DNA of 64,000 bases, from assembly GCA_959599915.1 (NCBI GenBank), contig CAUGJE010000001.1, positions 186,001 to 250,000 of the forward strand, given 5' to 3'. The first letter of the stretch is position 1, and each line of letters starts with the position of its first letter. The DNA is from an uncultured Collinsella sp. Its GTDB lineage: Bacteria; Actinomycetota; Coriobacteriia; Coriobacteriales; Coriobacteriaceae. Below, piece by piece: positions 1 to 8,454 of the stretch. A program made the position numbers and the translations under genes. The notes below the pieces were generated by a model that saw only the letters and a program-made list of their open reading frames with translations, was not told the origin of the DNA and did no database searches.

Positions 1-663
1 CTTGCCCACGGCAGATTCGACGACGGACTGAATCTCGTTGGAGCTCGAGACGGTGAAGTCGGTGTACTCCAGGCCCAGCTTGTCGAGCTCCTTCTTGGCT
101 GCCTTGATCTGGACGTCGGAGTTGGACTCGGCGGTGCAGTAGAGCAGGCCGACCTTCTTAACGTCGGGCAGGACTTTCTGCATCATCTCGAGCTGCTCGG
201 CGACCGGGGTGAGGTCGGAAGCGCCCGTGACGTTGGTGCCGGGCTTGTCGTTGTCCTGGACCAGGCCGGAAGCGGCGTAGTCGGTGATGGCGCAGCCAAC
301 GATGGGGATATCGGCCGTAGCGCCGGCGGCAGCCTGCGCGGCGGGCGTAGCGATGGCATAGATCAGGTTGACGCCGTCGCCTACGAACTTGTCGGCAATG
401 GACTTACACGTGGACTGGTCGTTCTGGGCGTTCTTCTGGTCGATCTTGACCTTAAGGCCGCTCTTCTTGATGGCCTTGACGAAGCCGTCGTTGGCGGCAT
501 CGAGCGCGGAGTGCTCGGTGAGTTGCAGAACGCCGATGGTGCAGTCGGAACCGGCGGCAGCGGAGCCGGAACCAGAGTTGCCGCCGCATCCGGCGAGCGG
601 AGCGAGCGCGAGCAGGCCAGCGGAGACAAGAAGGCTCCTGCGGCTGATGGTGATGTCCTTCAT
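1..663 (-). CDS. ABC transporter substrate-binding lipoprotein (C-terminus beyond window)
   Basis: The first 221 residues are visible; the 3' end lies outside the window. The N-terminus has a signal peptide with SRRSLL at residues 7-12, a hydrophobic stretch and lipobox LAGC with Cys26, so the product is probably a membrane-anchored lipoprotein; the twin arginine hints at Tat export. The rest (GVLQLTEHSALDAANDGF, later VGLLYCTAESNS) resembles the TrpX/ABC_sub_bind family of periplasmic-type binding proteins, which capture small ligands for an ABC importer. A GGGGGT ribosome site precedes ATG at 663. The permease and ATPase genes would be expected next on the minus strand, outside the window. 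The ligand cannot be told. Confidence 0.85.
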   Translation of the reverse strand, partial: MKDITISRRSLLVSAGLLALAPLAGCGGNSGSGSAAAGSDCTIGVLQLTEHSALDAANDGFVKAIKKSGLKVKIDQKNAQNDQSTCKSIADKFVGDGVNLIYAIATPAAQAAAGATADIPIVGCAITDYAASGLVQDNDKPGTNVTGASDLTPVAEQLEMMQKVLPDVKKVGLLYCTAESNSDVQIKAAKKELDKLGLEYTDFTVSSSNEIQSVVESAVGK

Positions 664-726
664 ATCATTACCCCCAGTATAAAAATGGCTGGAAACACTG
701 CACTAGGAAAAAGTGCAAGTGGGACT

Positions 727-754
727 ATAGTAACGCGGATGTCCATTTTTACAA
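727..754 (-). promoter_or_regulatory. Candidate promoter of the substrate-binding protein gene
   Basis: Read on the minus strand, TTGTAA (754-749) is followed after 16 bases by TACTAT (732-727), about 60 bases before the start codon at 663. The elements resemble a vegetative sigma promoter. Assignment is by eye only. Confidence 0.4.
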
Positions 755-821
755 TAACCTGGCGGGTTTTTTAATACTGAACCGGATGGGCGTGTCGAGA
801 AACGACGGACGGTAACGGAGC

Positions 822-1610
822 TTACGCTGCGGGCGCGGGGCTGTCTTCTTCGTCTAGCGCGGCAAAGAGTTTCTTGCCGTCGAGCAAACGCGTGCTGACG
901 TTTCTCATGCGGCCGACCTCAACGGTGCGCAGGGTGTCGTCGGCGCCTCGGGTGTCGTAGACCGTTCCCAGCAGATACGAGACGCCATCGCGCTGCCTAA
1001 TGGCAAAGGGCCGGACCGTCATCCGCACCACCTCGGTTTCGCCTCGGGTCAGGACGTTTGAGATATCGAAGCTGACAGTTGTTCCATGGTCGATGGCCTG
1101 TTCGACGAGCTCGCACGTGTCGATACGCTTGGCGTGCGGACGCGTTGTCTTGACGGGCGCGTCGTTGGAGGCCGGTGCCGGTTCGGGCATATCGAGATAG
1201 CCGCGAACATCGGCGCTCGCCATGGCGACCAGGTGCTGCGCCATGCTCTTTCGAATGGCTATGGGCGTCGATCGGTTGCGCATGACCATGCCGTGGAGCC
1301 GTATGATCTCCTCGTCAGCAAGCGGGCGGGTGAGGAGCCGATAGCCCACGCCGCGCTTATAGTCGATTTCGTATCCGGCGTGACGAAGTGCGGATATCGA
1401 GGTGTAGATGCTGCGGCGTGCCGCCGAGATGGGCATGCGGGTGGGGTCGTCGGGATGGGCGAGGAGCTCGACCAGCTCGTCGGAAAGCAGTGCCTTGTCC
1501 TCGCCGGTGTTCTCGCTCAAGAGCTGTAGGATGCGTACGGCGCGATAGGCTGCCATCGAGGCGGAGCCCCTGGTCGTGGTCTCATAGTTTTCAACAACGG
1601 CTTCGGTCAT
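822..1610 (-). CDS. WYL-domain transcriptional regulator
   Basis: A 262-residue protein with an N-terminal winged-helix region (about residues 15-100; SAARRSIYTSISALRHAGYEI fits the recognition-helix area) and a C-terminal WYL-like beta domain (about 155-245; VSFDISNV, VRPFAIRQRDGVSYLLGTVYD). WYL proteins are ligand-sensing DNA-binding regulators. The start was set at ATG 1610 because AAAGGA lies about 10 bases upstream; an in-frame GTG at 1619 is only one base from that site. It lies between asnS and the substrate-binding lipoprotein, all on the minus strand. Its target is unknown; the adjacent transporter gene is a guess from position only. Confidence 0.8.
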   Translation of the reverse strand: MTEAVVENYETTTRGSASMAAYRAVRILQLLSENTGEDKALLSDELVELLAHPDDPTRMPISAARRSIYTSISALRHAGYEIDYKRGVGYRLLTRPLADEEIIRLHGMVMRNRSTPIAIRKSMAQHLVAMASADVRGYLDMPEPAPASNDAPVKTTRPHAKRIDTCELVEQAIDHGTTVSFDISNVLTRGETEVVRMTVRPFAIRQRDGVSYLLGTVYDTRGADDTLRTVEVGRMRNVSTRLLDGKKLFAALDEEDSPAPAA

Positions 1611-1670
1611 AGCGCCCACGTCCTTTCTTTTTTGGTGATGGCAGATCAGAGCCTAGGGCGCGGAGCCTGG

Positions 1671-1692
1671 CCAAGGACGCGTAGCGCCTTGG
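1671..1692. repeat. Short hairpin in the asnS-WYL gap
   Basis: CCAAGG-a-CGC and GCG-CCTTGG pair across a 3-base loop with one bulge. No T-run follows on either strand, so it is not an obvious terminator. The rest of 1611-1784 shows nothing recognisable. Confidence 0.35.
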
Positions 1693-1784
1693 ACGGTCGA
1701 TGGTTGCCGGCGAACGGCGGGTCGAGTTTTCAACAACCCTGCTTAACTGACCAAAACCTTGCCAAAAGCTTGACGGATGCTGTT

Positions 1785-1820
1785 GAAAAAAGCGCCCCTC
1801 GGCTGATGTCGAGAGGCGCT
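1785..1820 (-). terminator. Rho-independent terminator of asnS
   Basis: On the minus strand a stem AGCGCCTCTCG/CGAGGGGCGCT (one G:U pair) is followed by six T residues (1790-1785). It lies about 50 bases after the asnS stop codon. Confidence 0.8.
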
Positions 1821-1867
1821 TGTGTGACGAGCGTTGGCGCGTGGCGACGCGAGCTGGCGTCCGGCGA

Positions 1868-3271
1868 TTAGAAGTCGGCGTTACCCACGGTACGAGGGTG
1901 CGGCAGGACGTCGCGGATGTTGCCCACGCCGGTGAGGTACATCACCAAGCGCTCGAAGCCCAGACCGTAGCCGGCGTGCTTGCAAGAACCGTAGCGGCGC
2001 AGGTCAAGGTAGTACTTGTACTGCTCGGGATTCATGCCCAGGTCCTTGATGCGGGCCTCGAGCAGATCCAGGCGCTCCTCGCGCTGGGAGCCGCCGATAA
2101 TCTCGCCGATACCGGGAACCAGGCAGTCGGCGGCGGCGACGGTCTTGCCGTCCTCGTTCATGCGCATATAGAACGCCTTGATCTCGGCCGGGTAGTCGGT
2201 TACGAAGGTCGGTCGCTTAAAGTGCTCCTCGGTCAGGAAACGCTCGTGCTCGGTTTGCAGGTCGATGCCCCAGCTCACGGGATAGTCAAACTTGTGACCG
2301 GCGGCGACGGCCTGCTCCAGAATCTCGACGGCCTCGGTATAGGTGACGCGGGCAAAGTCGGAGTTGGCGACATGGTCCAGGCGCTCGAGCAAACCCTTGT
2401 CCACAAACTTGTTGAGCATATTGAGCTCATCGGGGCAGGTTGCCATGACGTCCTTGAGGACATACTTGAGCATGGCCTCGGCGTTGTCCATGTAGTCGTT
2501 GAGGTCGGCGAAGGCCATCTCAGGCTCGATCATCCAAAACTCGGCGGCGTGGCGCGTGGTGTTGGAGTTTTCGGCGCGGAAGGTGGGGCCAAAGGTGTAC
2601 ACGTCGCCAAAGGCCATGGCAAAGTTCTCGGCGTTGAGCTGGCCGGATACGGTAAGGCTTGCGTGCTTGCCAAAGAAGTCCTGACTCCAGTCAACCTCGC
2701 CGGACTCGGTGAGGGGCGGGTTTTTGGGGTCGAGCGTGGTCACGCGGAACATCTCGCCGGCGCCCTCGCAGTCACTCGTGGTGATGATGGGGGTGTTGAC
2801 GTAGACAAAGCCCTGCTCCTGGAAGAAGCGGTGGATAGCGGCAGCCGCGACAGAGCGGATGCGGAACACGGCGCGGAACAGGTTGGTGCGCGGGCGCAGG
2901 TGCTGCTGGGTGCGCAGGAACTCGACGGTTGCGCGCTTCTTCTGCAGCGGGTAATCCGGGGCGCTCGTGCCCTCGACCTCGATGGAAGTGGCAGAAAGCT
3001 CGAAGGGCTGGGGCGCATCGGGGGTCAGCTTGACGGTGCCGGTGCAGATGAGGGCGGCCGAGACGTTTTGGTGGGCGATCTCGTCGTAGTTGTCGAGCGC
3101 CTCGCGGTTCATGACGACCTGCAGGTCGCGGAAGCAGCTGCCATCGTTGAGCGTAACGAAGCCAAAGTTCTTCATGTCGCGGACGGACTTGACCCAGCCG
3201 GCAACGGTGACGGTCTGGCCACCGAGCGACTCGGCGTGCGTATAGAGCTGCGCGATTTTGGTGCGGTTCAC
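1868..3271 (-). CDS. asnS: Asparaginyl-tRNA synthetase
   Basis: A class II aminoacyl-tRNA synthetase that charges tRNA-Asn with asparagine in the cytoplasm. An N-terminal OB-fold anticodon-binding domain (about residues 1-110) precedes the catalytic domain, with motif 2 FGPTFRAENSNTTRHAAEFW and motif 3 GYGLGFERLVMYLTG near the C-terminus. The Asn-type motif 2 region separates it from AspRS. The start is GTG at 3271, because GGAGG lies five bases upstream; this gives 467 residues, normal for the family. An upstream in-frame ATG at 3382 would add an unsupported tail. It is transcribed alone and closed by the terminator at 1785-1820. Confidence 0.95.
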   Translation of the reverse strand: MNRTKIAQLYTHAESLGGQTVTVAGWVKSVRDMKNFGFVTLNDGSCFRDLQVVMNREALDNYDEIAHQNVSAALICTGTVKLTPDAPQPFELSATSIEVEGTSAPDYPLQKKRATVEFLRTQQHLRPRTNLFRAVFRIRSVAAAAIHRFFQEQGFVYVNTPIITTSDCEGAGEMFRVTTLDPKNPPLTESGEVDWSQDFFGKHASLTVSGQLNAENFAMAFGDVYTFGPTFRAENSNTTRHAAEFWMIEPEMAFADLNDYMDNAEAMLKYVLKDVMATCPDELNMLNKFVDKGLLERLDHVANSDFARVTYTEAVEILEQAVAAGHKFDYPVSWGIDLQTEHERFLTEEHFKRPTFVTDYPAEIKAFYMRMNEDGKTVAAADCLVPGIGEIIGGSQREERLDLLEARIKDLGMNPEQYKYYLDLRRYGSCKHAGYGLGFERLVMYLTGVGNIRDVLPHPRTVGNADF

Positions 3272-3407
3272 GTATCCTCCCATAACGGTTGTACGGATTA
3301 TTTCCAAACAGTTAACCATTCTAACCCGCGAGTGGGGGCGTAGCAAAACGTCAGGTGTGATGTATGGGCGTGACGTGGGCACCGCGCAAGCGCCGATTTT
3401 GCGTTGC

Positions 3408-5327
3408 CTAGTGCCCGCAGATGGCTTGGCGTACGAGGGCAGCGTAGGTGTCGATTCCCGCCTGGGTGAGGTGTGTGCCGTCGTCGACGAGGTATTCGCT
3501 GTGGCCCTCTGAGGCGCCGTTCCAGTCGATGACGCCGGCGTTGTCGTTTTGGGCGCATACGTCGCGGATCGTCTGGTTGTTGCGGTCCTGCAGCTCGAGC
3601 GGCACGCGCACGGTCACAAAGTAGATGGGCTTGCCGCCCACGGCATTGATCACGTCCTGCACCTGCTGCGGGTCGCGAATAAGGCCATTGGTGCCAAGTG
3701 CACAGATGACCACGCTCGGGTCGTAGTTGGCGCTGTCCTGCGCGTAGACATCCTGGAAGGTGTAGAACTGACGGCTCACCACGCCGTCGATGTACGCGTT
3801 GGGAAGCACCGCCTGAATGCCAGGTTGGGCACCTGCGGTGACCGAGTCGCCGATCATGAGCACGCGGGCGTCGCAGGTTCCGGACGCCTCGTCGTAGGTA
3901 AAGCTCTTCCAGTCCAAGTTTTTGGGGACCTTTTCGGCGATAGGTCCCTCTTTGGGTTTTTGCTGAGCGGCGTCGTTGGGCTGAGCGTCTTGGTTGGATG
4001 CGGGCTTGGCACTCTTGTCGCCGGCGCCGTTGTCCTTGGGCGAGGTTGCGTTTTGGGCAAGCTCGGGGCGGAGCTGCTCGGCGCGGGCGGTGGCGATGCC
4101 TGCCCAGTTAAGCGGCGCGAAGGCAAGTGCGGCGACGCATGCGGCGCCAAGCGCGGGGAGCACCATGGCGGGCGCGAGGACGTGCTTTCTTGCCGTGCTG
4201 TCTTGTTGGGCCGGCTTGTGGGACCAAGGGCGTTCGACGAGGCGATAGAAAACCTCGGCTACCGCAAGGATCAGCACAAGCTGTAATACCTGCTCCCACC
4301 AGGCGATGCGGGTAGTGCGGGTTGCGGGGTTCATAAGGATGAGCAGGGGGTAGTGCACCAGATAGACCGAGAACGAGCGCTGGCCCAGCCAGACGAGCGG
4401 CTTGACCGACAACAGACGACGCACGATACATTCCGTGTTTTGCACGCAGATGATAAGAAGCCCGGTGAGCAGGGCAAACAGCAAAAAGCCACCCCGGTAG
4501 AGCAGGGGGTTCTCTCCGGTCAGCGTGAACGCGCCGACTATGACGGCAGCGAGCCACGCGACGGAGACCACGTTAACCTTCGAGATACCCTTGCTGGCGC
4601 CGGGGGTACGGGCGTCACCGCTCAGCATCTCGCGCAGACGCGGAGCGGCGATGGCGGCTAGGGCTCCGCATAGAAGCTCGGCGGCACGGGCGTCGGTTCC
4701 GTAGTAGACGCGCGATGTGTCGGCCATGGGGTCGAACATGAGGGCCATCGCTGCTGTTGATATAAGTATGAACGTGATCGTGACGCCGATAGCGGTGTTG
4801 CGCGACCTAGTTTTGCTACAGAGCACCATAAGGATGAGCGGCCATACCAGATAGAACTGCATCTGGACGCCGCAGAACCACAGGTGCGTGAGCGGCGAGG
4901 GGAGTCCTGCGGCGGCAAAATACGAGACGTTGCGAAAGATATAGAACCAGTTGCTCAAAAAGAGTGCCGATGGCAGGGCGTCCTGCTGCACCTTAGGCAG
5001 CAGGCTCGGGGCCGCGATATAGGTTGCTATGGCGGTGAGCGCGATGGTTACAAGAATCGGTGGCATAAGGCGCGTGACGCGGCGGCAGATATAGCGCGGG
5101 TATGAGAACCCGTCGCGTGCCGTTGCTCGCATAATGCTTTTGGTGGCGAGATAGCCACTCAGCGTAAAGAAGAGTGTAACGCCCAAAAAACCGCCGGTCA
5201 GGCGGCTGGGACGAAGGTGATATAGGACGACGCCGGCGATGGCGAGGGCGCGAAGCCCGTCGAGTGCGGCGATGCGTTGGCTGCGTTGAGACGCTGCGTG
5301 TGCGGCGCCCGTGGGTGTGTTTTGCAT
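3408..5327 (-). CDS. Membrane acyltransferase (OafA/YrhL type) with C-terminal SGNH domain
   Basis: A 639-residue polytopic protein. Residues about 20-370 form the acyltransferase-3 domain: ALDGLRALAI motif, FFTLSGY segment and roughly ten membrane helices. A polar linker rich in Ala, Gln, Asn and Lys (about 420-470) leads to an extracytoplasmic SGNH hydrolase-like domain with IGDSVTAG (serine block) and DDGTHLTQAG (Asp-His block). Such proteins move acyl, often acetyl, groups onto cell-surface polysaccharide or peptidoglycan. ATG 5327 was chosen because GGAGGAAAG sits just upstream, rather than an in-frame TTG at 5342. It is a single gene; the acceptor glycan cannot be inferred. Confidence 0.88.
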   Translation of the reverse strand: MQNTPTGAAHAASQRSQRIAALDGLRALAIAGVVLYHLRPSRLTGGFLGVTLFFTLSGYLATKSIMRATARDGFSYPRYICRRVTRLMPPILVTIALTAIATYIAAPSLLPKVQQDALPSALFLSNWFYIFRNVSYFAAAGLPSPLTHLWFCGVQMQFYLVWPLILMVLCSKTRSRNTAIGVTITFILISTAAMALMFDPMADTSRVYYGTDARAAELLCGALAAIAAPRLREMLSGDARTPGASKGISKVNVVSVAWLAAVIVGAFTLTGENPLLYRGGFLLFALLTGLLIICVQNTECIVRRLLSVKPLVWLGQRSFSVYLVHYPLLILMNPATRTTRIAWWEQVLQLVLILAVAEVFYRLVERPWSHKPAQQDSTARKHVLAPAMVLPALGAACVAALAFAPLNWAGIATARAEQLRPELAQNATSPKDNGAGDKSAKPASNQDAQPNDAAQQKPKEGPIAEKVPKNLDWKSFTYDEASGTCDARVLMIGDSVTAGAQPGIQAVLPNAYIDGVVSRQFYTFQDVYAQDSANYDPSVVICALGTNGLIRDPQQVQDVINAVGGKPIYFVTVRVPLELQDRNNQTIRDVCAQNDNAGVIDWNGASEGHSEYLVDDGTHLTQAGIDTYAALVRQAICGH

Positions 5328-5433
5328 CGTTCTTTCCTCCAATGTCGACCTAGCAGTCTAGCGCTCTGCGCGGACAAGGGAAGGGGGTTCGTGCGGTTGA
5401 ACAACATGCCGAGCGGGCGATGTTTCGCTACGC

Positions 5434-5521
5434 AAAAGCCGCACCTGCGTTGATGCTCAGCTGCCTATGTAGAAACGGTTCAGAACCTCTACATAGGTAA
5501 AAACAACAACACAGATGCGGC
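5434..5521 (-). terminator. Nested-hairpin terminator region of the EIIA gene
   Basis: A 15-bp outer stem (5438-5452 with 5507-5521, two mismatches that are G:U on the minus-strand RNA) encloses a perfect 10-bp inner stem (CCTATGTAGA 5464-5473 with 5488-5497), itself closed by GGTT-cag-AACC. On the minus strand the outer stem is followed by TTTT, so it can terminate the EIIA transcript that ends at 5564. The internal hairpin is not needed for a normal terminator. Confidence 0.55.
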
Positions 5522-5563
5522 AAAGATGCACAGGCGGTTGGCCCGTTATGTGACAGCGGTCTG

Positions 5564-6127
5564 CTACTTGGTCTTGGCTACCAGCAGCGGGTCGCCAAGC
5601 TTGACGAGCGGGTTGCCGCCGATAAGCGTACCGGACTCGCCGACGTGGTCGATGCTCTTGAGGCGGTCGAGCTCGGAGACGATGACGGTCACGATGTCCT
5701 CGTGACCGGCGGCCTTAATGGCGTCGCGGTCGAAGCTGATGAGCGGCTGGCCGGCCTTGACCTCATCGCCCATCTCGACAAAGCGGGCAAAACCCTTGCC
5801 GTTCATTTCCACGGTGCCCAGGCCAACATGGATGAACACGCGAAGACCGTCCTCGGTGATCATGCCGATGGAGTGGTTGGTGACGGTGGTGGCGCCGATG
5901 CGGCCGTTGGCGGGCGCATAGATGGTGCCGGTGATGGGCTCGATGCCGTAGCCCTGACCGAGCATGCCCGAGGCGATGGTCTCGTCGGGGACCTCGTCCA
6001 GGTTGACGAGCACGCCGTTGACAGGGGCATAGATGACGCCTTCGCGGGTGGCGAAGCTTGCTGCGGGCGGAACGGACGCCTCGCCCGTCGAGGTGAAGGT
6101 GGACTTAAGCGAATCGAGCAGACCCAT
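5564..6127 (-). CDS. crr: PTS glucose-type EIIA component
   Basis: A 187-residue cytoplasmic phosphocarrier. The family signature is complete: TNHSIGMIT holds the first active-site histidine and VFIHVGLGTVEMNG holds the phosphorylated histidine. EIIA accepts phosphate from HPr and passes it to EIIB of a glucose-family transporter, and in many bacteria also signals carbohydrate status. The gene stands alone, without EIIB or EIIC beside it; an EIIC-only gene of the same superfamily lies at 46929-48143. ATG 6127 is preceded by GGAGG at a five-base spacing. The symbol is by analogy with stand-alone EIIA-Glc. Confidence 0.9.
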   Translation of the reverse strand: MGLLDSLKSTFTSTGEASVPPAASFATREGVIYAPVNGVLVNLDEVPDETIASGMLGQGYGIEPITGTIYAPANGRIGATTVTNHSIGMITEDGLRVFIHVGLGTVEMNGKGFARFVEMGDEVKAGQPLISFDRDAIKAAGHEDIVTVIVSELDRLKSIDHVGESGTLIGGNPLVKLGDPLLVAKTK

Positions 6128-6174
6128 AGTTGCCTCCAACGTATCAAGCGCGCATATGGCACGCGTGTAATGAA

Positions 6175-6204
6175 GCCGGAAACGTTTCGTATGTGTTTCC
6201 CGGC
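6175..6204. repeat. Hairpin upstream of the EIIA gene
   Basis: GCCGGAAAC and GTTTCCCGGC pair with one bulge across about 11 bases, in the untranslated region upstream of the EIIA start on the minus strand. It could be an operator or leader structure. No further structure could be assigned in 6128-6374. Confidence 0.3.
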
Positions 6205-6374
6205 ACGGTCAGCGTTCCTATTTTACGCTGTGAAACGATAGCGCTGAGCTGGGATTATGTGATATATCAGTTGAAGGTGAACTTATTGCGGGAGTGTTTC
6301 TGCGCCCTGGGCCCAACTGGGGTACGCTTGAGAGCGGAAAAATAGTGCGCACGAATTGCGCGAAGGGAGCACAT

Positions 6375-7277
6375 ATGATTGTCGAGAATCACGCGCTGTG
6401 GGGCGAGGAGCCGACCGAGGATTATCCGGCGACGTTTACGTATTTGGGTGCCGAGCCGCTGCCCGATAAGCCCAATGGCCGTCGCCCTGCCGTGATTATC
6501 TGCGGCGGAGGCGCGTTTACGCATATCGCTCCGCATGAGCAGGACCCGGTGGCGTTTGCATTTTTGGACCGCGGCTACCAGGCCTTTGTGCTCAACTATG
6601 TGACGAGCGCCACGGGCGACGTGAGTTTTCCGCACCCGCAGGCAGACCTTGCCAAGATGGTTGCTACCGTGCGCGCCAACGCCGACGAGTGGCATGTCGA
6701 TCCCAAGCGCGTGTGCATCGTGGGCTTCTCGGCGGGCGGCATGATTTGCGCTTCGCTGGCAACGCAGTGGAAGACTGGTCCCTTCGCGGGCCTGGCAGGG
6801 GCTCGTCCGGAGGATATTCGTCCCGACGCCGTGGTGCTGGGCTATCCGTTGCTCGACCTTGCCTATGTGCGCGACATGCAGACGCGCGACCCGCGCATCG
6901 ACCTGCGCGTGCCCAAGACGGGTGGCAAGACGGGGCGCGATTTGCTTAACGACTATCTGTCGATGGTGACGGGCGGCGAGGCGACCGATGAGCACCTGGC
7001 CGACATCAGCCCCACCACGCACGTTTCGCGCCAGATGCCCCCGACCTTTGTGTGGGGCGTGTCCGATGATAAAACGGCGCCGATCGCGCAGGTCTATCCG
7101 TTTGCGCAGCGCATGGCCGAGGAGGGCGTCGCTTGCGAGATGCACGTCTTTGACCAAGGCGGTCACGGCCTTTCGCTCGGCAACGCCAACACCGCGGTCG
7201 ACAACGAGGACAAACAAGTGGCAGTCCGTCCTTGGATCCGCCTGGCCTTCCGTTTCCTGGAGCGCCACGGCTTCTAG
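6375..7277 (+). CDS. Alpha/beta-hydrolase, acetyl-esterase-like
   Basis: A 300-residue cytoplasmic alpha/beta-hydrolase. An oxyanion-type motif ICGGGAFTH lies near residue 45, the nucleophile elbow GFSAGG near 115, an acid in SDDKTAP and the histidine in DQGGHGLSLG near the end, giving a full Ser-Asp-His triad. This pattern is typical of small esterases and of hydrolases that deacetylate plant-derived sugars (BD-FAE and Axe relatives). No signal peptide is seen, so the substrate is probably intracellular. ATG 6375 was chosen because GGGAG lies upstream; the earlier in-frame ATG at 6294 has no ribosome site. It is monocistronic. Confidence 0.82.
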   Translation: MIVENHALWGEEPTEDYPATFTYLGAEPLPDKPNGRRPAVIICGGGAFTHIAPHEQDPVAFAFLDRGYQAFVLNYVTSATGDVSFPHPQADLAKMVATVRANADEWHVDPKRVCIVGFSAGGMICASLATQWKTGPFAGLAGARPEDIRPDAVVLGYPLLDLAYVRDMQTRDPRIDLRVPKTGGKTGRDLLNDYLSMVTGGEATDEHLADISPTTHVSRQMPPTFVWGVSDDKTAPIAQVYPFAQRMAEEGVACEMHVFDQGGHGLSLGNANTAVDNEDKQVAVRPWIRLAFRFLERHGF

Positions 7278-7304
7278 TTACGCGGTTTTACCAAACCGCG
7301 TAAC
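7277..7304. repeat. Perfect hairpin overlapping the esterase stop codon
   Basis: GTTACGCGGTTT and AAACCGCGTAAC form a perfect 12-bp stem with a 4-base loop, starting at the last base of the stop codon. No T-run follows, so termination is uncertain. Confidence 0.5.
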
Positions 7305-7317
7305 AGCTCGACGCTGC

Positions 7318-7416
7318 AAGCCCGCCAGAGCGGCAATCTGCCTTTCAACTTCGGCGGCATGATCAAAAGATCAATGCCGCCTTGTTTCAAGGCACCTTGC
7401 TCGCTCTGGCGGGCTT
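7318..7416. repeat. Nested long hairpin between esterase and gntR genes
   Basis: Outer arms AAGCCCGCCAGAGCG (7318-7332) and its exact reverse complement (7402-7416) enclose an inner hairpin GGCGGCATGATC (7353-7364) with 7369-7381 (one bulge). A further small palindrome CAAGG-CA-CCTTG is at 7388-7399. It lies between convergent genes and may work as a terminator in both directions, although T-runs are short. Confidence 0.6.
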
Positions 7417-7549
7417 TCGCTGTCTGCGCCAAAACATCGGCGTTGTCTTGGCTGCCAGAAGAATGACCCCTCGGGGACGGAGGAAAACGGATCAGTTTGG
7501 GCGGTGCTGGCGCCAAGGTCTAAGACCGACGTCGTCTCTTGTTGCTTTC

Positions 7550-8200
7550 CTACCAGACGGTGAACTGGGCGTTTTCCGTGTTCCAATGGACATCGCGAAC
7601 GTAGTCGCGCACGCCCGTCGCATCTCGTGCTTCGAACAACTCAAGAATATGAGCATGTTCGCTGTTGGCTTTATTGAGCAGTTTGCACGCCGTCTCTTGG
7701 TCGACAGTCTCGTAATCGCGCTTGATAAAGCAGCGCTCGAGTTGCGAGATCATGTCGCGCAGACGGTCGTTGCCGCAGCGGTTGAAGTACGTAAGGTGAA
7801 AGTCTCGCTGAATGTCGTCGTACTTACGGATGAGGCCGCCTTGGATCGCGAGGTCCATGGAGCCGACGAGAAATTTAAGCTGCGTAATGTCATCGTCGGT
7901 TAGGTTCGGACAGGCGAGATATGCGGCCTGCCCGTCGAGCGGCCCCATAATCTCAAAGACTTCAACGGCGTTTTGCTGATCGAATCCACGGACGCGGAAT
8001 CCGCGGCGGGGCAGATTGTCCAGATAGCCGTCGCTTGCGAGCTGGATGAGCGCTTCGCGGACCGGCGTGCGCGACACGCCCATGGCATCGCAGATCGCCT
8101 GCTCGCTCAGCCGGTCGCCGGCGGACAACTCGCCGGCGTCAATACGGCTCGAAATATAGTCGTATACGTGGTCCTTCAGGGGCCTTCTGAGCGTTTCCAT
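7550..8200 (-). CDS. GntR-family regulator, FCD subfamily
   Basis: A 216-residue transcription factor. The N-terminal winged helix (about 5-75) contains the GntR signature SRTPVREALIQLASDGYL; the C-terminal all-helical FCD domain (about 85-205) normally binds an organic or amino acid with a metal. It is divergent from the DDAH-like hydrolase and amino-acid permease genes, so it probably controls them. The intergenic region holds ATTGTATACAAT, a perfect palindrome of the type FCD regulators use. The start at 8200 is supported by AAGGA upstream, although the spacing is long. Confidence 0.87.
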   Translation of the reverse strand: METLRRPLKDHVYDYISSRIDAGELSAGDRLSEQAICDAMGVSRTPVREALIQLASDGYLDNLPRRGFRVRGFDQQNAVEVFEIMGPLDGQAAYLACPNLTDDDITQLKFLVGSMDLAIQGGLIRKYDDIQRDFHLTYFNRCGNDRLRDMISQLERCFIKRDYETVDQETACKLLNKANSEHAHILELFEARDATGVRDYVRDVHWNTENAQFTVW

Positions 8201-8346
8201 GAGCTTATGTTCCTTAACGGTATATTTCTAAAATTAAATACGTTTCGCTTGAATAGCTCAGTCGAATTATAGAACGACCAGCTAAATCGTGCTACTCAAT
8301 CAGGAGAAGCGAAAATACGCTTACCGAGGATTATCTACCGTTCAGG

Positions 8347-8358
8347 ATTGTATACAAT
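8347..8358. promoter_or_regulatory. Candidate operator for the divergent GntR regulator
   Basis: ATTGTATACAAT is a perfect 12-bp palindrome in the 254-bp divergent region, 97 bases before the hydrolase start. TTGTATACAA-like sites are typical of FCD-type GntR proteins, and the neighbouring gene encodes one. Binding is inferred. Confidence 0.6.
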
Positions 8359-8454
8359 ATACAAAACAGCAAAGACACCCTAAGATAAAGCCATCGGAAG
8401 GAAGGCGGGCGCAAGGAAGTCCGCTCAGTACTATGAGATCCAAGGAGGATCATC

